Origin: a virus
Strand: one strand, 5' to 3'
Virus record (IMG/VR): IMGVR_UViG_3300025379_000075
Location: 1 to 24,242 of that record
Length of the DNA stretch: 24,242 nucleotides
Notes under the pieces: model-generated
Told to the model about the DNA's origin: nothing
Database searches by the model: none
The model's input: the letters and a program-made list of their open reading frames with translations, nothing else
Shown: positions 13,283 to 19,670 of the stretch, in pieces
How the letters are laid out: every line of letters starts with the position of its first letter
How positions within the stretch are numbered: the first letter of the stretch is position 1
Translations under genes and position numbers: made by a program

Positions 13283-14412
13283 AAGACGCATACAACTCAG
13301 CCAAAGCAGACGGAGCGTTAAGTTCCATTGACAAACTACTCAAGGCTAACGGACTTACCCCAGATGATGTGGGTAAGATCAGCAAGGTCAGCCTGTCAAC
13401 TAACCCAGATGATACTAAGATCATTCTGTCTCCTAAGTGGAGTGAGGGTCCTAAGTGGCAACCTGTACAGGCTGCAGACCCAGTAATCATTAATCCAAAA
13501 CCAACCCCGACCCCTGCCCTGATCAGCAGTGGCTGGAAGGTTGCTGTCGCCCTGCCCGATCCACAGATCGGCTACCGTAAGAACGAGGACGGAACTCTAG
13601 ATCCGTTCCATGATGAGGATGCTATGGATGTGGCGCTTCAGATTGTAGGGCTAGACCACGGTCATCCACTAGACCAAATTATTAACTTGGGCGACTTCCT
13701 AGATCTCCCTATGTTTGGAACATATGAACAGGAGTCTAACTTTGCTCATACTGCTCAGCTCGCTATTAATAGGGGCCATCGTTTTCTTGCTGAACAAAGG
13801 GCGAACGGTGGGGCAGATGCCCGCATCATTCTTCTTGAGGGAAATCACGATAAGCGTCTCAATCGCTTTATTAACACTAATGCTGCTGCGGCATATGGTC
13901 TAAAAGTAGCCAACATGCCAGATTCTTGGCCAGTTTTAAGCCTACAGAATCTACTACGTTGTGATGAATTAGGGGTGGAGTTTATCGATGGTTACCCAGC
14001 TGGAGCACATTGGATTAATAAGCGCCTACGTGCTGTTCACGGTGATCGTGCTAATGCATCTGGCTCAACGGCTGCACAATATGCGAATTCGAATCCAAAT
14101 ATCTCTACGTTATTTGGTCATACTCATCGCATGGAACAGCAATCCAAGACTGTATTTGATCGTGACCAGGCCATTAAAAGTGTCTCTTTTAGCCCGGGAT
14201 GCCTCTGCAGGGTTGACGGTGCAGTCCCTTCCGTTAAGGGCGGTGTTGATGTCAAAGGCCAAGCTCTACAGTATTTTGAAAATTGGCAACAAGGAGTAAG
14301 TGTTATCTTCTTTAAAGATGGGGACGATGACAGCTTCCACTTCGACCAAGTTCATATACATAAAGGTAAGACTATGTACCGCGGTCAGGAGATTGTAAGT
14401 ACGCTTAAGTAA
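13273..14412 (+). CDS. calcineurin-like metallophosphoesterase
   Basis: A 379-residue phosphoesterase. After an N-terminal domain of about 85 residues with SIDKLLKANGLTPDDVGKIS, the catalytic motifs come in order: LPDPQIGY (D96; Gln at 98 where the family usually has His), LGDFLDL (D141), EGNHDKR (N191, H192, D193), VHGD (H256) and FGHTHR (H283, H285). Two divalent metals should be bound. Substrates in phages are mostly unknown; DNA ends, cyclic nucleotides and protein phosphates are all possible. It is the last gene before the terminator at 14430. Confidence 0.9.
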   Translation: MSLEDAYNSAKADGALSSIDKLLKANGLTPDDVGKISKVSLSTNPDDTKIILSPKWSEGPKWQPVQAADPVIINPKPTPTPALISSGWKVAVALPDPQIGYRKNEDGTLDPFHDEDAMDVALQIVGLDHGHPLDQIINLGDFLDLPMFGTYEQESNFAHTAQLAINRGHRFLAEQRANGGADARIILLEGNHDKRLNRFINTNAAAAYGLKVANMPDSWPVLSLQNLLRCDELGVEFIDGYPAGAHWINKRLRAVHGDRANASGSTAAQYANSNPNISTLFGHTHRMEQQSKTVFDRDQAIKSVSFSPGCLCRVDGAVPSVKGGVDVKGQALQYFENWQQGVSVIFFKDGDDDSFHFDQVHIHKGKTMYRGQEIVSTLK

Positions 14413-14429
14413 CTGCGTTTAGCAGTACG

Positions 14430-14477
14430 AATAGGTCGGTGTAATGCATAATATGTGCATACGCCGACCTATTTTAT
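14430..14477 (+). terminator. intrinsic terminator after metallophosphoesterase
   Basis: AATAGGTCGG (14430-14439) pairs perfectly with CCGACCTATT (14464-14473); the stem extends inward with mismatches (GTGTAATGCATA against TATGTGCATACGC). TATTTTATT trails the stem. It separates the metallophosphoesterase unit from the lysis genes. Confidence 0.8.
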
Positions 14478-14486
14478 TGGAGAGAT

Positions 14487-14753
14487 GTGAGCCAAAACAC
14501 TATTAATATTTTGCAAGGTATCTCTGCAGCGATTGCTATTATCGCAGCCGTAGGCGTTATTTTGCGCTGGGTAGTTAAGCACTATCTTTCAGAATTGAAG
14601 CCAAACCATGGGTCTTCTCTTAACGATAAGATTAACCTGGAGATCATCCCTCTTCTTAAAGAGCTTAGGTCTCATCAGGAAAAGATTGCTTTAAAAGTAG
14701 CTAAGCTAGAGGGTCGCTTCGAACAACACGTAGACGACGTAGAGGAGCAATAA
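14487..14753 (+). CDS. single-span membrane protein with coiled-coil tail
   Basis: An 88-residue protein starting at GTG, with GGAGAG upstream. Residues about 9-30 (LQGISAAIAIIAAVGVILRW) form one transmembrane helix. Residues 45-85 are charged and heptad-like, a probable cytoplasmic coiled coil. Proteins of this shape often stand at the start of phage lysis cassettes as holin partners or antiholins. It overlaps the NlpC/P60-type hydrolase gene by one base. It follows a terminator closely, and no convincing promoter was found between them, so its transcription start is unresolved. Confidence 0.75.
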   Translation: MSQNTINILQGISAAIAIIAAVGVILRWVVKHYLSELKPNHGSSLNDKINLEIIPLLKELRSHQEKIALKVAKLEGRFEQHVDDVEEQ

Positions 14754-15235
14754 TGGTTTATACACCGCGTCCAGGAGACTATGGTGTAGTTAAAACCAAC
14801 GGCTTTATTGGCAGGCTCATCAGATTAACCACAACAAGTAGGTGGAATCACGCCGTAATCTACATTGGCGATGGAGCACTTGTTGAGGCTAGACCTACTG
14901 GGGTTACTTTTGGCAAAGTAGACGAGTACCCTGTAATAGCCTGGAATCAACATGAGTACAGCCTTACTGATGAACAACGCAAGATCATCGTAGATTACGC
15001 TGTAGATCAAATTGGTAAGCCATACGGCTATTTAGATATCTTTGTAATCTTCCTACGTGCTTTTGGCCTAAAACTACCTCCAACTAAGCTATGGATATCC
15101 CTAGCTAGGAGACAAGGTTTTATCTGCTCAGAGCTTGTATCTGAAGCATATGAGCATGCAAACTATTCACTAAGTAAAAAGCCCGATGCCCTTGTGACAC
15201 CAGGTGATCTAGCAGAGAGGTTAATCTACCAGTGA
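14753..15235 (+). CDS. permuted NlpC/P60 (YiiX-like) cysteine hydrolase
   Basis: A 160-residue papain-like fold protein of the permuted class, with the catalytic His before the Cys: WNHAVIYIGDG (H33), VEARPTGV (E45), then FICSELVSEAY (C125). The YGYLDIFVIF stretch between them also fits the YiiX/YebB group. Members cut amide bonds in peptidoglycan or act on lipids. Near the CHAP endolysin it may be an accessory lysis enzyme or a virion-associated hydrolase. It has no signal peptide. It overlaps the previous gene by one base and the next by four. Confidence 0.8.
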   Translation: MVYTPRPGDYGVVKTNGFIGRLIRLTTTSRWNHAVIYIGDGALVEARPTGVTFGKVDEYPVIAWNQHEYSLTDEQRKIIVDYAVDQIGKPYGYLDIFVIFLRAFGLKLPPTKLWISLARRQGFICSELVSEAYEHANYSLSKKPDALVTPGDLAERLIYQ

Positions 15236-15663
15236 CAGACGCACATAAGCAAGCAATGAATCTTCACCTTGCTGTCTCTATCCCTGCCCATGAGCCTCGT
15301 GAGACAGATCCGCACTACCACTTGTTCAATCAGGCTAAGGCTAGGATTAAAAAGCAAGGCCTATGGAAGTGCATAATTGATGATGACCTATGCTCTGGAG
15401 GACCTGAGCTACATCACAGCCACATAGAATTTAGCCAGATCAACAATATGGATCCTGCTAAAGTTGAAAAAGCATTCGGACTACATTTTGAAAATGATGA
15501 AGACTTCCAGGAGTGGATTGAGTCCCCAGGAAATCTAGAGGTTCTCTGTGAGGCCCATCACCGTACACGCTTTGGCATACATGAGATCCCAGCCCCATTG
15601 TGGGAAACATTTAGATATCGCAAGACAGGTACAGATCCTGCAGCGGAGGTGACACATGAGTAG
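15232..15663 (+). CDS. HNH-type endonuclease-like protein
   Basis: A 143-residue protein starting at GTG. A possible zinc site comes from C47 and C54 with C106 and H109. The HNH core reads ELHHSHIEF (H61, H62), SPGNLEVLC (N101) and EAHHRT (H110). Its position inside the lysis cassette, in frame with neighbours and overlapping both, argues against a freestanding homing insertion. In phages HNH proteins can be nicking enzymes or packaging partners; which applies is not visible. The stop overlaps the endolysin start by eight bases. Confidence 0.75.
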   Translation: MTDAHKQAMNLHLAVSIPAHEPRETDPHYHLFNQAKARIKKQGLWKCIIDDDLCSGGPELHHSHIEFSQINNMDPAKVEKAFGLHFENDEDFQEWIESPGNLEVLCEAHHRTRFGIHEIPAPLWETFRYRKTGTDPAAEVTHE

Positions 15664-16525
15664 CGGTTTAGATATTGTAAACATTGCACAGACCCAAATT
15701 GGGTTTATTGAGGGCCCTAACAATGATAATCCATACGGCAAGTGGTACGGCATTCCAAATGAAAGTTACTGCGCCATGGGAGTTAGTTGGGTATTTGCCC
15801 AAGCTGGTCTCTCAGCTCTTGTTGCTGCCCAGACTGAAAAGGGTTTTGCATACTGCCCTGCAGGCTTGACATGGTTTCAAAAAAAGGGCCGTGTTGTAGG
15901 AAAGTATGAAGGGCAGCCAGGAGATCTAGTATTTTATTCCTGGTCCGGTAATGGTGTTGCAGACCACGTAGAGATTATTGAGGCTGCATCTCGTGACGGC
16001 ATTACTTGTATTGGATTTAATACCGGACCAGACAAATCAACTGGTAATCCTGCTAATGGTGATGGCGTATTTAGGGTTCATCGTCCCTACCTTTATGTCT
16101 TGGCTATCGTTCGCCCTGAGTATCCTGGTGCAGTTAAGCCAGCCTCTAGTAAAGCTGTTAACAATAAAGCTTTAGCTACAGGTGTCGCTGGTGTAACAGC
16201 TCTTGGTGGGGCCGGTGTTGCCGGAGTACACAATTCTACAAGCACCACACCTACAACTAAAACTACTGTCATAGTTGCTCCGCCATTCCCTGGATCTAAA
16301 GCCTTTAAGGCCGGCGCTAAAGGAACAGCTGAGCTGATCGTAGCTAGGGCTCTTGCTAACGCAGGTTTACTTCCAATGAACTTAGTTTCTAACGTTCTTA
16401 CACCTGAAGAAATAGCTTTGATTCCGGTTTATCAAGCTAAATATCCAGGCCTAGCTGCTGAGAAGAAAGCTGGAATTGTGGGTCCTAACACATACCTATC
16501 TATGGCAGCAAAGGCAGGATACTGA
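15656..16525 (+). CDS. endolysin with N-terminal CHAP domain
   Basis: A 289-residue cell-wall hydrolase. The CHAP domain spans about residues 5-155, with catalytic Cys in SYCAMGVSW (C39), the QPGDLVFY strand and catalytic His in ADHVEII (H104). It should cleave peptidoglycan peptide bonds. Residues about 172-191 are a Gly/Ala-rich hydrophobic stretch after a Lys/Asn-rich linker, and a Thr-rich spacer follows. Residues 209-289 (PPFPGSKAFKAG to the end) look like a small wall-binding domain. HNH lies upstream and a DUF1003-like membrane protein downstream, with overlapping stop and start. Confidence 0.88.
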   Translation: MSSGLDIVNIAQTQIGFIEGPNNDNPYGKWYGIPNESYCAMGVSWVFAQAGLSALVAAQTEKGFAYCPAGLTWFQKKGRVVGKYEGQPGDLVFYSWSGNGVADHVEIIEAASRDGITCIGFNTGPDKSTGNPANGDGVFRVHRPYLYVLAIVRPEYPGAVKPASSKAVNNKALATGVAGVTALGGAGVAGVHNSTSTTPTTKTTVIVAPPFPGSKAFKAGAKGTAELIVARALANAGLLPMNLVSNVLTPEEIALIPVYQAKYPGLAAEKKAGIVGPNTYLSMAAKAGY

Positions 16526-16851
16526 TGAAGCTGTTTCAAAAACTATCTGACTGGGCCGCAGTATCCTTTGGATCCCCTTGGTTCTTTATCTTTCACCTGC
16601 TTTGGTGGGGAAGCTGGGTAGTCTTTGCCATAGAGCCGTTCCCGTACGGACTCTTAACTCTCATAGTTTCTTTGGAGTCTATTCTTTTATCCGGGTTGAT
16701 CTTGAACGCTACTAACCGTTCAGGTGAGGAAGATAGGCGCATTATTAGTAAGGATCTAAAGCTAGATCAGGCAACCCATAATCATATTGAGGAAATGCGC
16801 AGGCATATCAACCTGATTATGGATCATATGGGCGTAGAAGACAGCAAGTAG
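16525..16851 (+). CDS. DUF1003-like membrane protein, possible lysis partner
   Basis: A 108-residue protein with two transmembrane helices (about 18-38 and 42-62). The sequence GSPWFFIFHLLWWGSWVVF, EPFPYGLLTLIVSLESI and LILNATNRSGEED follows the DUF1003 pattern (F..H..W, PYP..LT..VSLEAI.LS, NR). The remainder is a charged cytoplasmic helix. DUF1003 proteins are widespread bacterial membrane proteins of unknown function. Here the gene starts by overlapping the endolysin stop by one base, so it may act as a holin or spanin-like accessory. The family call is good; the lysis role is inference. Confidence 0.8.
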   Translation: MKLFQKLSDWAAVSFGSPWFFIFHLLWWGSWVVFAIEPFPYGLLTLIVSLESILLSGLILNATNRSGEEDRRIISKDLKLDQATHNHIEEMRRHINLIMDHMGVEDSK

Positions 16852-16863
16852 CCTATGAGCTGT

Positions 16864-16891
16864 TTCTGTGGTAGACTATTTAATAGAGGGG
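16864..16891 (+). promoter_or_regulatory. promoter element, copy C
   Basis: CTGTGG (16866-16871) with TAGACT (16872-16877) as an extended -10, then ATTTAATAG and AGGGG, which serves as the RBS eight bases before ATG 16899. It matches copies A and B except in the -10 bases. No good -35 was found at 16-18 bases, so the extended -10 may carry recognition. Confidence 0.65.
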
Positions 16892-16898
16892 TATAAAG

Positions 16899-17129
16899 AT
16901 GATTAAACTTAATCTTAAAAGTCCTGTGTCAGTGGGTATTGGAAGCTCTGCCGCGTTTAGTGCGTGGGCAGCATCTGGCTTTTCACCGGACTTGAGGCAT
17001 ATAGGCCTTGCTATATCGGCTGGACTAGCCGGTACTGCTCAGCCTAGCTTCTCCTCTTCCCAGCCAAACGTTCAGGCTGAATCCCACATTGTTACACCAT
17101 ACGTAAACAATGTAACACCTACAGAATAA
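16899..17129 (+). CDS. small hydrophobic protein, possible lysis-related
   Basis: A 76-residue protein directly under promoter copy C. Residues about 10-50 are rich in Ala, Gly, Ser and Ile and mildly hydrophobic (VGIGSSAAFSAWAASGF, IGLAISAGLAGTA), possibly two weak membrane segments. The tail is polar (SQPNVQAESH). No enzyme motif is visible. Having its own promoter next to the holin-like gene suggests late, strong expression. It could be a second holin or antiholin, or a small virion protein. A 16-base stretch is identical to part of the gene at 8051. Confidence 0.65.
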   Translation: MIKLNLKSPVSVGIGSSAAFSAWAASGFSPDLRHIGLAISAGLAGTAQPSFSSSQPNVQAESHIVTPYVNNVTPTE

Positions 17130-17139
17130 GGAATATAAA

Positions 17140-17439
17140 ATGCACCTACCACAATCGGAAAAAGCACTTGTCGAGCACTATCTTTATGCAACAGCCGCAT
17201 CAGCTGTAGCAATTTATCAGACAGGAAACCACCACCTCAAGCATGTTCTCTGGGCTGCTGTTATCGGTGTAGTCGGTCCAATCCTGGCTCGTTTTAATAC
17301 CAAAGGTGTTGTAGCAGATCTTTCAAAGAAGGAGCACCTTGACGCAGTAACAACTGCAGCTCTCACTTCTGTAGCAACCGCTGCAGTAGCAGACGCTCAG
17401 AAGGCTGTAGCTAAAGCTGCTGTAGAGGCAGCTAAGTAG
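17140..17439 (+). CDS. holin-like membrane protein
   Basis: A 99-residue protein. Residues about 13-27 (HYLYATAASAVAIYQ) and 34-51 (KHVLWAAVIGVVGPILAR) are membrane-spanning, joined by the short polar turn TGNHH. The C-terminal 45 residues form an Ala-rich amphipathic helix ending in AAVEAAK. Two close spans plus a charged tail, late in a lysis cassette and followed by a strong terminator, fit an actinophage holin that would permeabilise the membrane for the endolysin. AAGGAA precedes the ATG. The main alternative is a structural membrane protein. Confidence 0.65.
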   Translation: MHLPQSEKALVEHYLYATAASAVAIYQTGNHHLKHVLWAAVIGVVGPILARFNTKGVVADLSKKEHLDAVTTAALTSVATAAVADAQKAVAKAAVEAAK

Positions 17440-17455
17440 CCTGATTAAAGTAATT

Positions 17456-17481
17456 AGCCGGGGAATACACCCCGGCTTTTT
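17456..17481 (+). terminator. intrinsic terminator after holin-like gene
   Basis: AGCCGGGG (17456-17463), loop AATACA, CCCCGGCT (17470-17477), then a run of five Ts ending at 17481 and another TTTT shortly after. It is a textbook factor-independent terminator and ends the lysis block. Confidence 0.92.
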
Positions 17482-17492
17482 GCTTTTCAGGG

Positions 17493-17498
17493 TATACT
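17493..17498 (+). promoter_or_regulatory. possible -10 box for the downstream block
   Basis: TATACT lies 12 bases after the terminator and 22 bases before ATG 17521, with AAGGGAG as the RBS. No matching -35 was found at 16-18 bases upstream, where terminator stem sequence lies, so this is a weak call resting on position after a terminator. Confidence 0.35.
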
Positions 17499-17520
17499 GG
17501 GGACGTTCAAGGGAGTAGAC

Positions 17521-18066
17521 ATGCCTCAGTCGCATCAAAACTGGCAGTACCTCGGTGCTAGCGGTTATGTAGGAGCGTACACCACTACGGGTGGTGGCGG
17601 TACTCCTGTAGCCCCACGTAGCTCTATGGACTTTTTGCGTATGGGTATTGGTCGCGCACCTCAAGCGGAATATCCAGATGGTTACCTAGGAACAATTCGT
17701 ACTCGTCGTGATGATAAGGGTAAGCCTTATTCTATTGGCGACACTGTTCTTGACTCTCTTAAGAATCGTCAGAATCAACGTGCCTATCAACGTGGTGTTC
17801 ACCGTGGAGAACGTATTGATCCCGCTCAGTATTTGTGGCCTCAGAATCTTGAGCCAGATCGCGGAGTCAAATCTAAAAACTATAAGGTCCAGGAGGTTGC
17901 CGGGGCAGTGGTCTACATGGGTAAGAGAAACGCTCCTAAGATGGCGTTGGCTCCTGCACCACACCTTGTTAATGATGGTAAAGCCGATGTATCAGCAAAC
18001 GTACCTGCAGAGTTTAATCCTCGCACAGCTCAGAACTTCACTCACCTATCCCCTAAGTGGAAATAA
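17521..18066 (+). CDS. hypothetical protein, first gene of the post-lysis block
   Basis: A 181-residue protein with a good RBS (AAGGGAG). The N-terminus is Gly/Tyr/Thr-rich (YLGASGYVGAYTTTGGGG). The middle has EYPDGYLGTIRTRRDD and an Arg-rich stretch NRQNQRAYQRGVHRGERIDP. The C-terminus has a hydrophobic AGAVVYMG and then Pro/Ala/Asn-rich sequence. RGVHRGE resembles a motif in actinophage structural-region proteins. It has no Cys pairs. Position just after the lysis terminator suggests the late, virion-related region begins here. The family is not recognised. Confidence 0.7.
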   Translation: MPQSHQNWQYLGASGYVGAYTTTGGGGTPVAPRSSMDFLRMGIGRAPQAEYPDGYLGTIRTRRDDKGKPYSIGDTVLDSLKNRQNQRAYQRGVHRGERIDPAQYLWPQNLEPDRGVKSKNYKVQEVAGAVVYMGKRNAPKMALAPAPHLVNDGKADVSANVPAEFNPRTAQNFTHLSPKWK

Positions 18067-18068
18067 CT

Positions 18069-18299
18069 ATGCAAGAAGATCATAACTTTCTACCAGATAA
18101 TCCTGAATGGGATCAAGAACATCTTGATGAGTATGTTAAGACTGGCGCCGCATCCCATAAAGATTTTGGACATGGTGACACTTGTGCTTGGTGTAACGAA
18201 GCAATATCTCGCGGCATGGAAGCAAAAATGGGTTTATCAACTCACCTTAAAATGGGTATGATAGAGAGTAAGTTTAGGAAACGTTATGGACCAGTCTAA
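18069..18299 (+). CDS. small Cys-knuckle protein (HGDTCAWCN type)
   Basis: A 76-residue protein starting two bases after the previous stop; an in-frame ATG 12 bases earlier would overlap it and has a poorer context. The key motif is HGDTCAWCNEAI (residues about 35-46), with CX2C and a preceding His. A closely similar stretch, HGNSCEYCNTAV, occurs in the protein at 19099, so the two are likely paralogues in this segment. The N-terminus is acidic and the C-terminus basic (KFRKRYGPV). It overlaps the next gene by 14 bases. Metal binding is likely; the function is unknown. Confidence 0.65.
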   Translation: MQEDHNFLPDNPEWDQEHLDEYVKTGAASHKDFGHGDTCAWCNEAISRGMEAKMGLSTHLKMGMIESKFRKRYGPV

Positions 18300-18738
18300 A
18301 CGCCCAGGACACCTGGCTACATGTGGAGCAGATTGCAAAAAGAATCACGGCGGTCGCCCTAAATCTGGCAAGCGCCCTACCCTTTCAGAACAACGTGTTA
18401 ATGAGGGCTACTATAGTCATAGAGACGTTGCAGACATGCTTGGTATACACCCTGACACTGTGCATAAGCTTACTCGCATTAATAAGATTCCTGTAGAGCG
18501 TAGAGAAAAAGGTATTGGGGGACATCATGATCTCTTTTACCCCAAAGACGCTATCCACGCATTGCGCGATAAGTTAAGTCGTGGAGTTACCGGCTCTGCA
18601 CTTAAAGAGGTTAAAGCACAAAACCCTATTAAGCAGATAAATGGCGTTGAAAGCCTATACTGCGAAAACTGCAATACTGATGTGCCTCTTGAAGAGGCAG
18701 TAATGCATGAACGAGGACACAGAACGGGGAATCTATAA
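18286..18738 (+). CDS. MerR-type HTH fused to a C2H2-like zinc finger
   Basis: A 150-residue DNA-binding protein. The N-terminus has C13, C17 and H21 followed by basic GGRPKSGKRP. Residues 41-95 are a MerR-type HTH: GYYSHRDVADMLGIHPDTVHKL, a basic turn, then the wing and last helix HDLFYPKDAIHALRDKL. The C-terminus has YCENC (C126, C129), then H141 and H145, a CX2CX11HX3H arrangement close to a classical C2H2 finger. It likely binds DNA through the HTH, with the fingers stabilising or contacting other partners. It joins the next gene by TAATG. Confidence 0.78.
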   Translation: MDQSKRPGHLATCGADCKKNHGGRPKSGKRPTLSEQRVNEGYYSHRDVADMLGIHPDTVHKLTRINKIPVERREKGIGGHHDLFYPKDAIHALRDKLSRGVTGSALKEVKAQNPIKQINGVESLYCENCNTDVPLEEAVMHERGHRTGNL

Positions 18739-19097
18739 TGGAAGATGCAAATGGCGTCTATGACTATAGTAAGGGTCGCCCTATAGTTAATGAGGATCCA
18801 GAACCAAGTCTTCTTCGGTATGACTTCATGGGTCCTTTTGCCAATGCTCAAGAAGCATTTATGGCTAGAGCCCTTAAGTCTGCTACAATGCCAGCTGCCT
18901 TGATCCCAGATCTAATTCGTCCTCCTCTACCTCAGGTGCAGTTATTCCCACCTCGCTTTGGATATCGCACCCGTCAGCTGGGCATTCAAGATGTTATGGA
19001 CGTTAATAACGCCTTCCAGCCAACTCGTGTAGACTTTACTCGTGAGCCTGGTGGCTATCAAGGCACAGCTCGTAACGTATCAGAAAGTGTATGGTAA
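18738..19097 (+). CDS. hypothetical protein with Pro/aromatic core
   Basis: A 119-residue protein. It has an acidic start (MEDANGVYDYSKG), then AQEAFMARALKSATMPAALIPDLIRPPLPQVQLFPPRFGYRTRQLG, rich in Pro and hydrophobic residues, then a polar C-terminus. No metal site, nucleotide-binding loop or clear membrane span is seen. It lies between two zinc-knuckle genes in a tightly packed series and probably shares their transcript. Composition is compatible with a small virion or scaffold-like protein, but I do not recognise it. Confidence 0.65.
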   Translation: MEDANGVYDYSKGRPIVNEDPEPSLLRYDFMGPFANAQEAFMARALKSATMPAALIPDLIRPPLPQVQLFPPRFGYRTRQLGIQDVMDVNNAFQPTRVDFTREPGGYQGTARNVSESVW

Positions 19098-19098
19098 T

Positions 19099-19422
19099 AT
19101 GGCTATTGATAAGAAAGCTTGGTATCGACGTCTTCATTTAAATGAAGCTATGAAGCAACAAGAACTTCGTCAAAAACATAATATGCAGCCTTTAGAGGGT
19201 CCTTGGTACATGGGACATGATGATCCTGACTGTGAAGAGTGTAGCTTAGTTAGGTCTAACGGTGAAAAAAGTAAGTTTTTTGTAAGGGCGCATGTAGAAG
19301 ATCCACGCAATAATCCAAGTAACTTAAATCATGGAAATAGTTGCGAGTACTGTAACACAGCCGTACTTAATGATATGACAAGAAACGATCATTTTGATAC
19401 CGGCAGCGGAGAAGGTAAATAA
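19099..19422 (+). CDS. double Cys-knuckle protein with TRNDHF motif
   Basis: A 107-residue protein from the ATG at 19099, two bases after the previous stop; the frame is open upstream, but that region lies inside the preceding gene. It has two knuckles, DCEECS and HGNSCEYCNTAV, the second nearly the same as in the protein at 18069. The C-terminus carries MTRNDHFDTGS, which recurs as LTRNDHFEHGS in the protein at 20937. So it links two families inside this block. The N-terminus is basic and helical. It likely binds metal; role unknown. TAATG coupling leads to the BldC-like gene. Confidence 0.68.
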   Translation: MAIDKKAWYRRLHLNEAMKQQELRQKHNMQPLEGPWYMGHDDPDCEECSLVRSNGEKSKFFVRAHVEDPRNNPSNLNHGNSCEYCNTAVLNDMTRNDHFDTGSGEGK

Positions 19423-19670
19423 TGTCTAAAAGAAACTACCCTGAAGATAACGAATTTCCTAAACTTTACTCCCCACAGGAGGTAGGCCGCCTATTTAAAG
19501 TAGACCCTAGAACGGTAGGGCGTTGGGCACAGACTGGTAAAATTAAGGCTGTTAGAACACCGGGCGGGCATACAAGGTTTCCTGAACATGCCATTAACGC
19601 CATTTCTAACGGGGTATGCAGAAACTGCTCTACCTTACGTCTAGATGATGGGTCGTGTAATTGTGGATGA
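19422..19670 (+). CDS. BldC-like MerR-family DNA-binding protein with Cys-rich tail
   Basis: An 82-residue protein. LYSPQEVGRLFKVDPRTVGRW, then AQTGKIKAVRTPGGHTRF, is a close match to BldC, the short MerR-like developmental regulator of Streptomyces, including the GGH(T/R)R(F/Y) wing. BldC binds direct repeats cooperatively and controls entry into sporulation. Unlike BldC, this protein has a C-terminal extension with CRNC (C66, C69) and CNC (C79, C81), a possible metal site. It overlaps the previous gene by one base and the next by up to 26. The DNA-binding assignment is strong; the target is unknown. Confidence 0.87.
   Translation: MSKRNYPEDNEFPKLYSPQEVGRLFKVDPRTVGRWAQTGKIKAVRTPGGHTRFPEHAINAISNGVCRNCSTLRLDDGSCNCG

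Noticed and set aside
14449-14454. TAATAT inside the terminator hairpin as a promoter for the lysis cassette.
   Set aside because: No -35-like sequence lies 16-18 bases upstream (TACGAA at that spot), and the box is in the hairpin loop.
15232-15663. HNH gene as a homing endonuclease insertion.
   Set aside because: It overlaps both neighbours in a tight operon and splits no gene; no intron or duplicated flanks are visible.
19042-19098. Upstream extension of the double-knuckle gene to an earlier ATG.
   Set aside because: It would run through the end of the preceding gene and adds no motif; the ATG at 19099 follows the stop by two bases.
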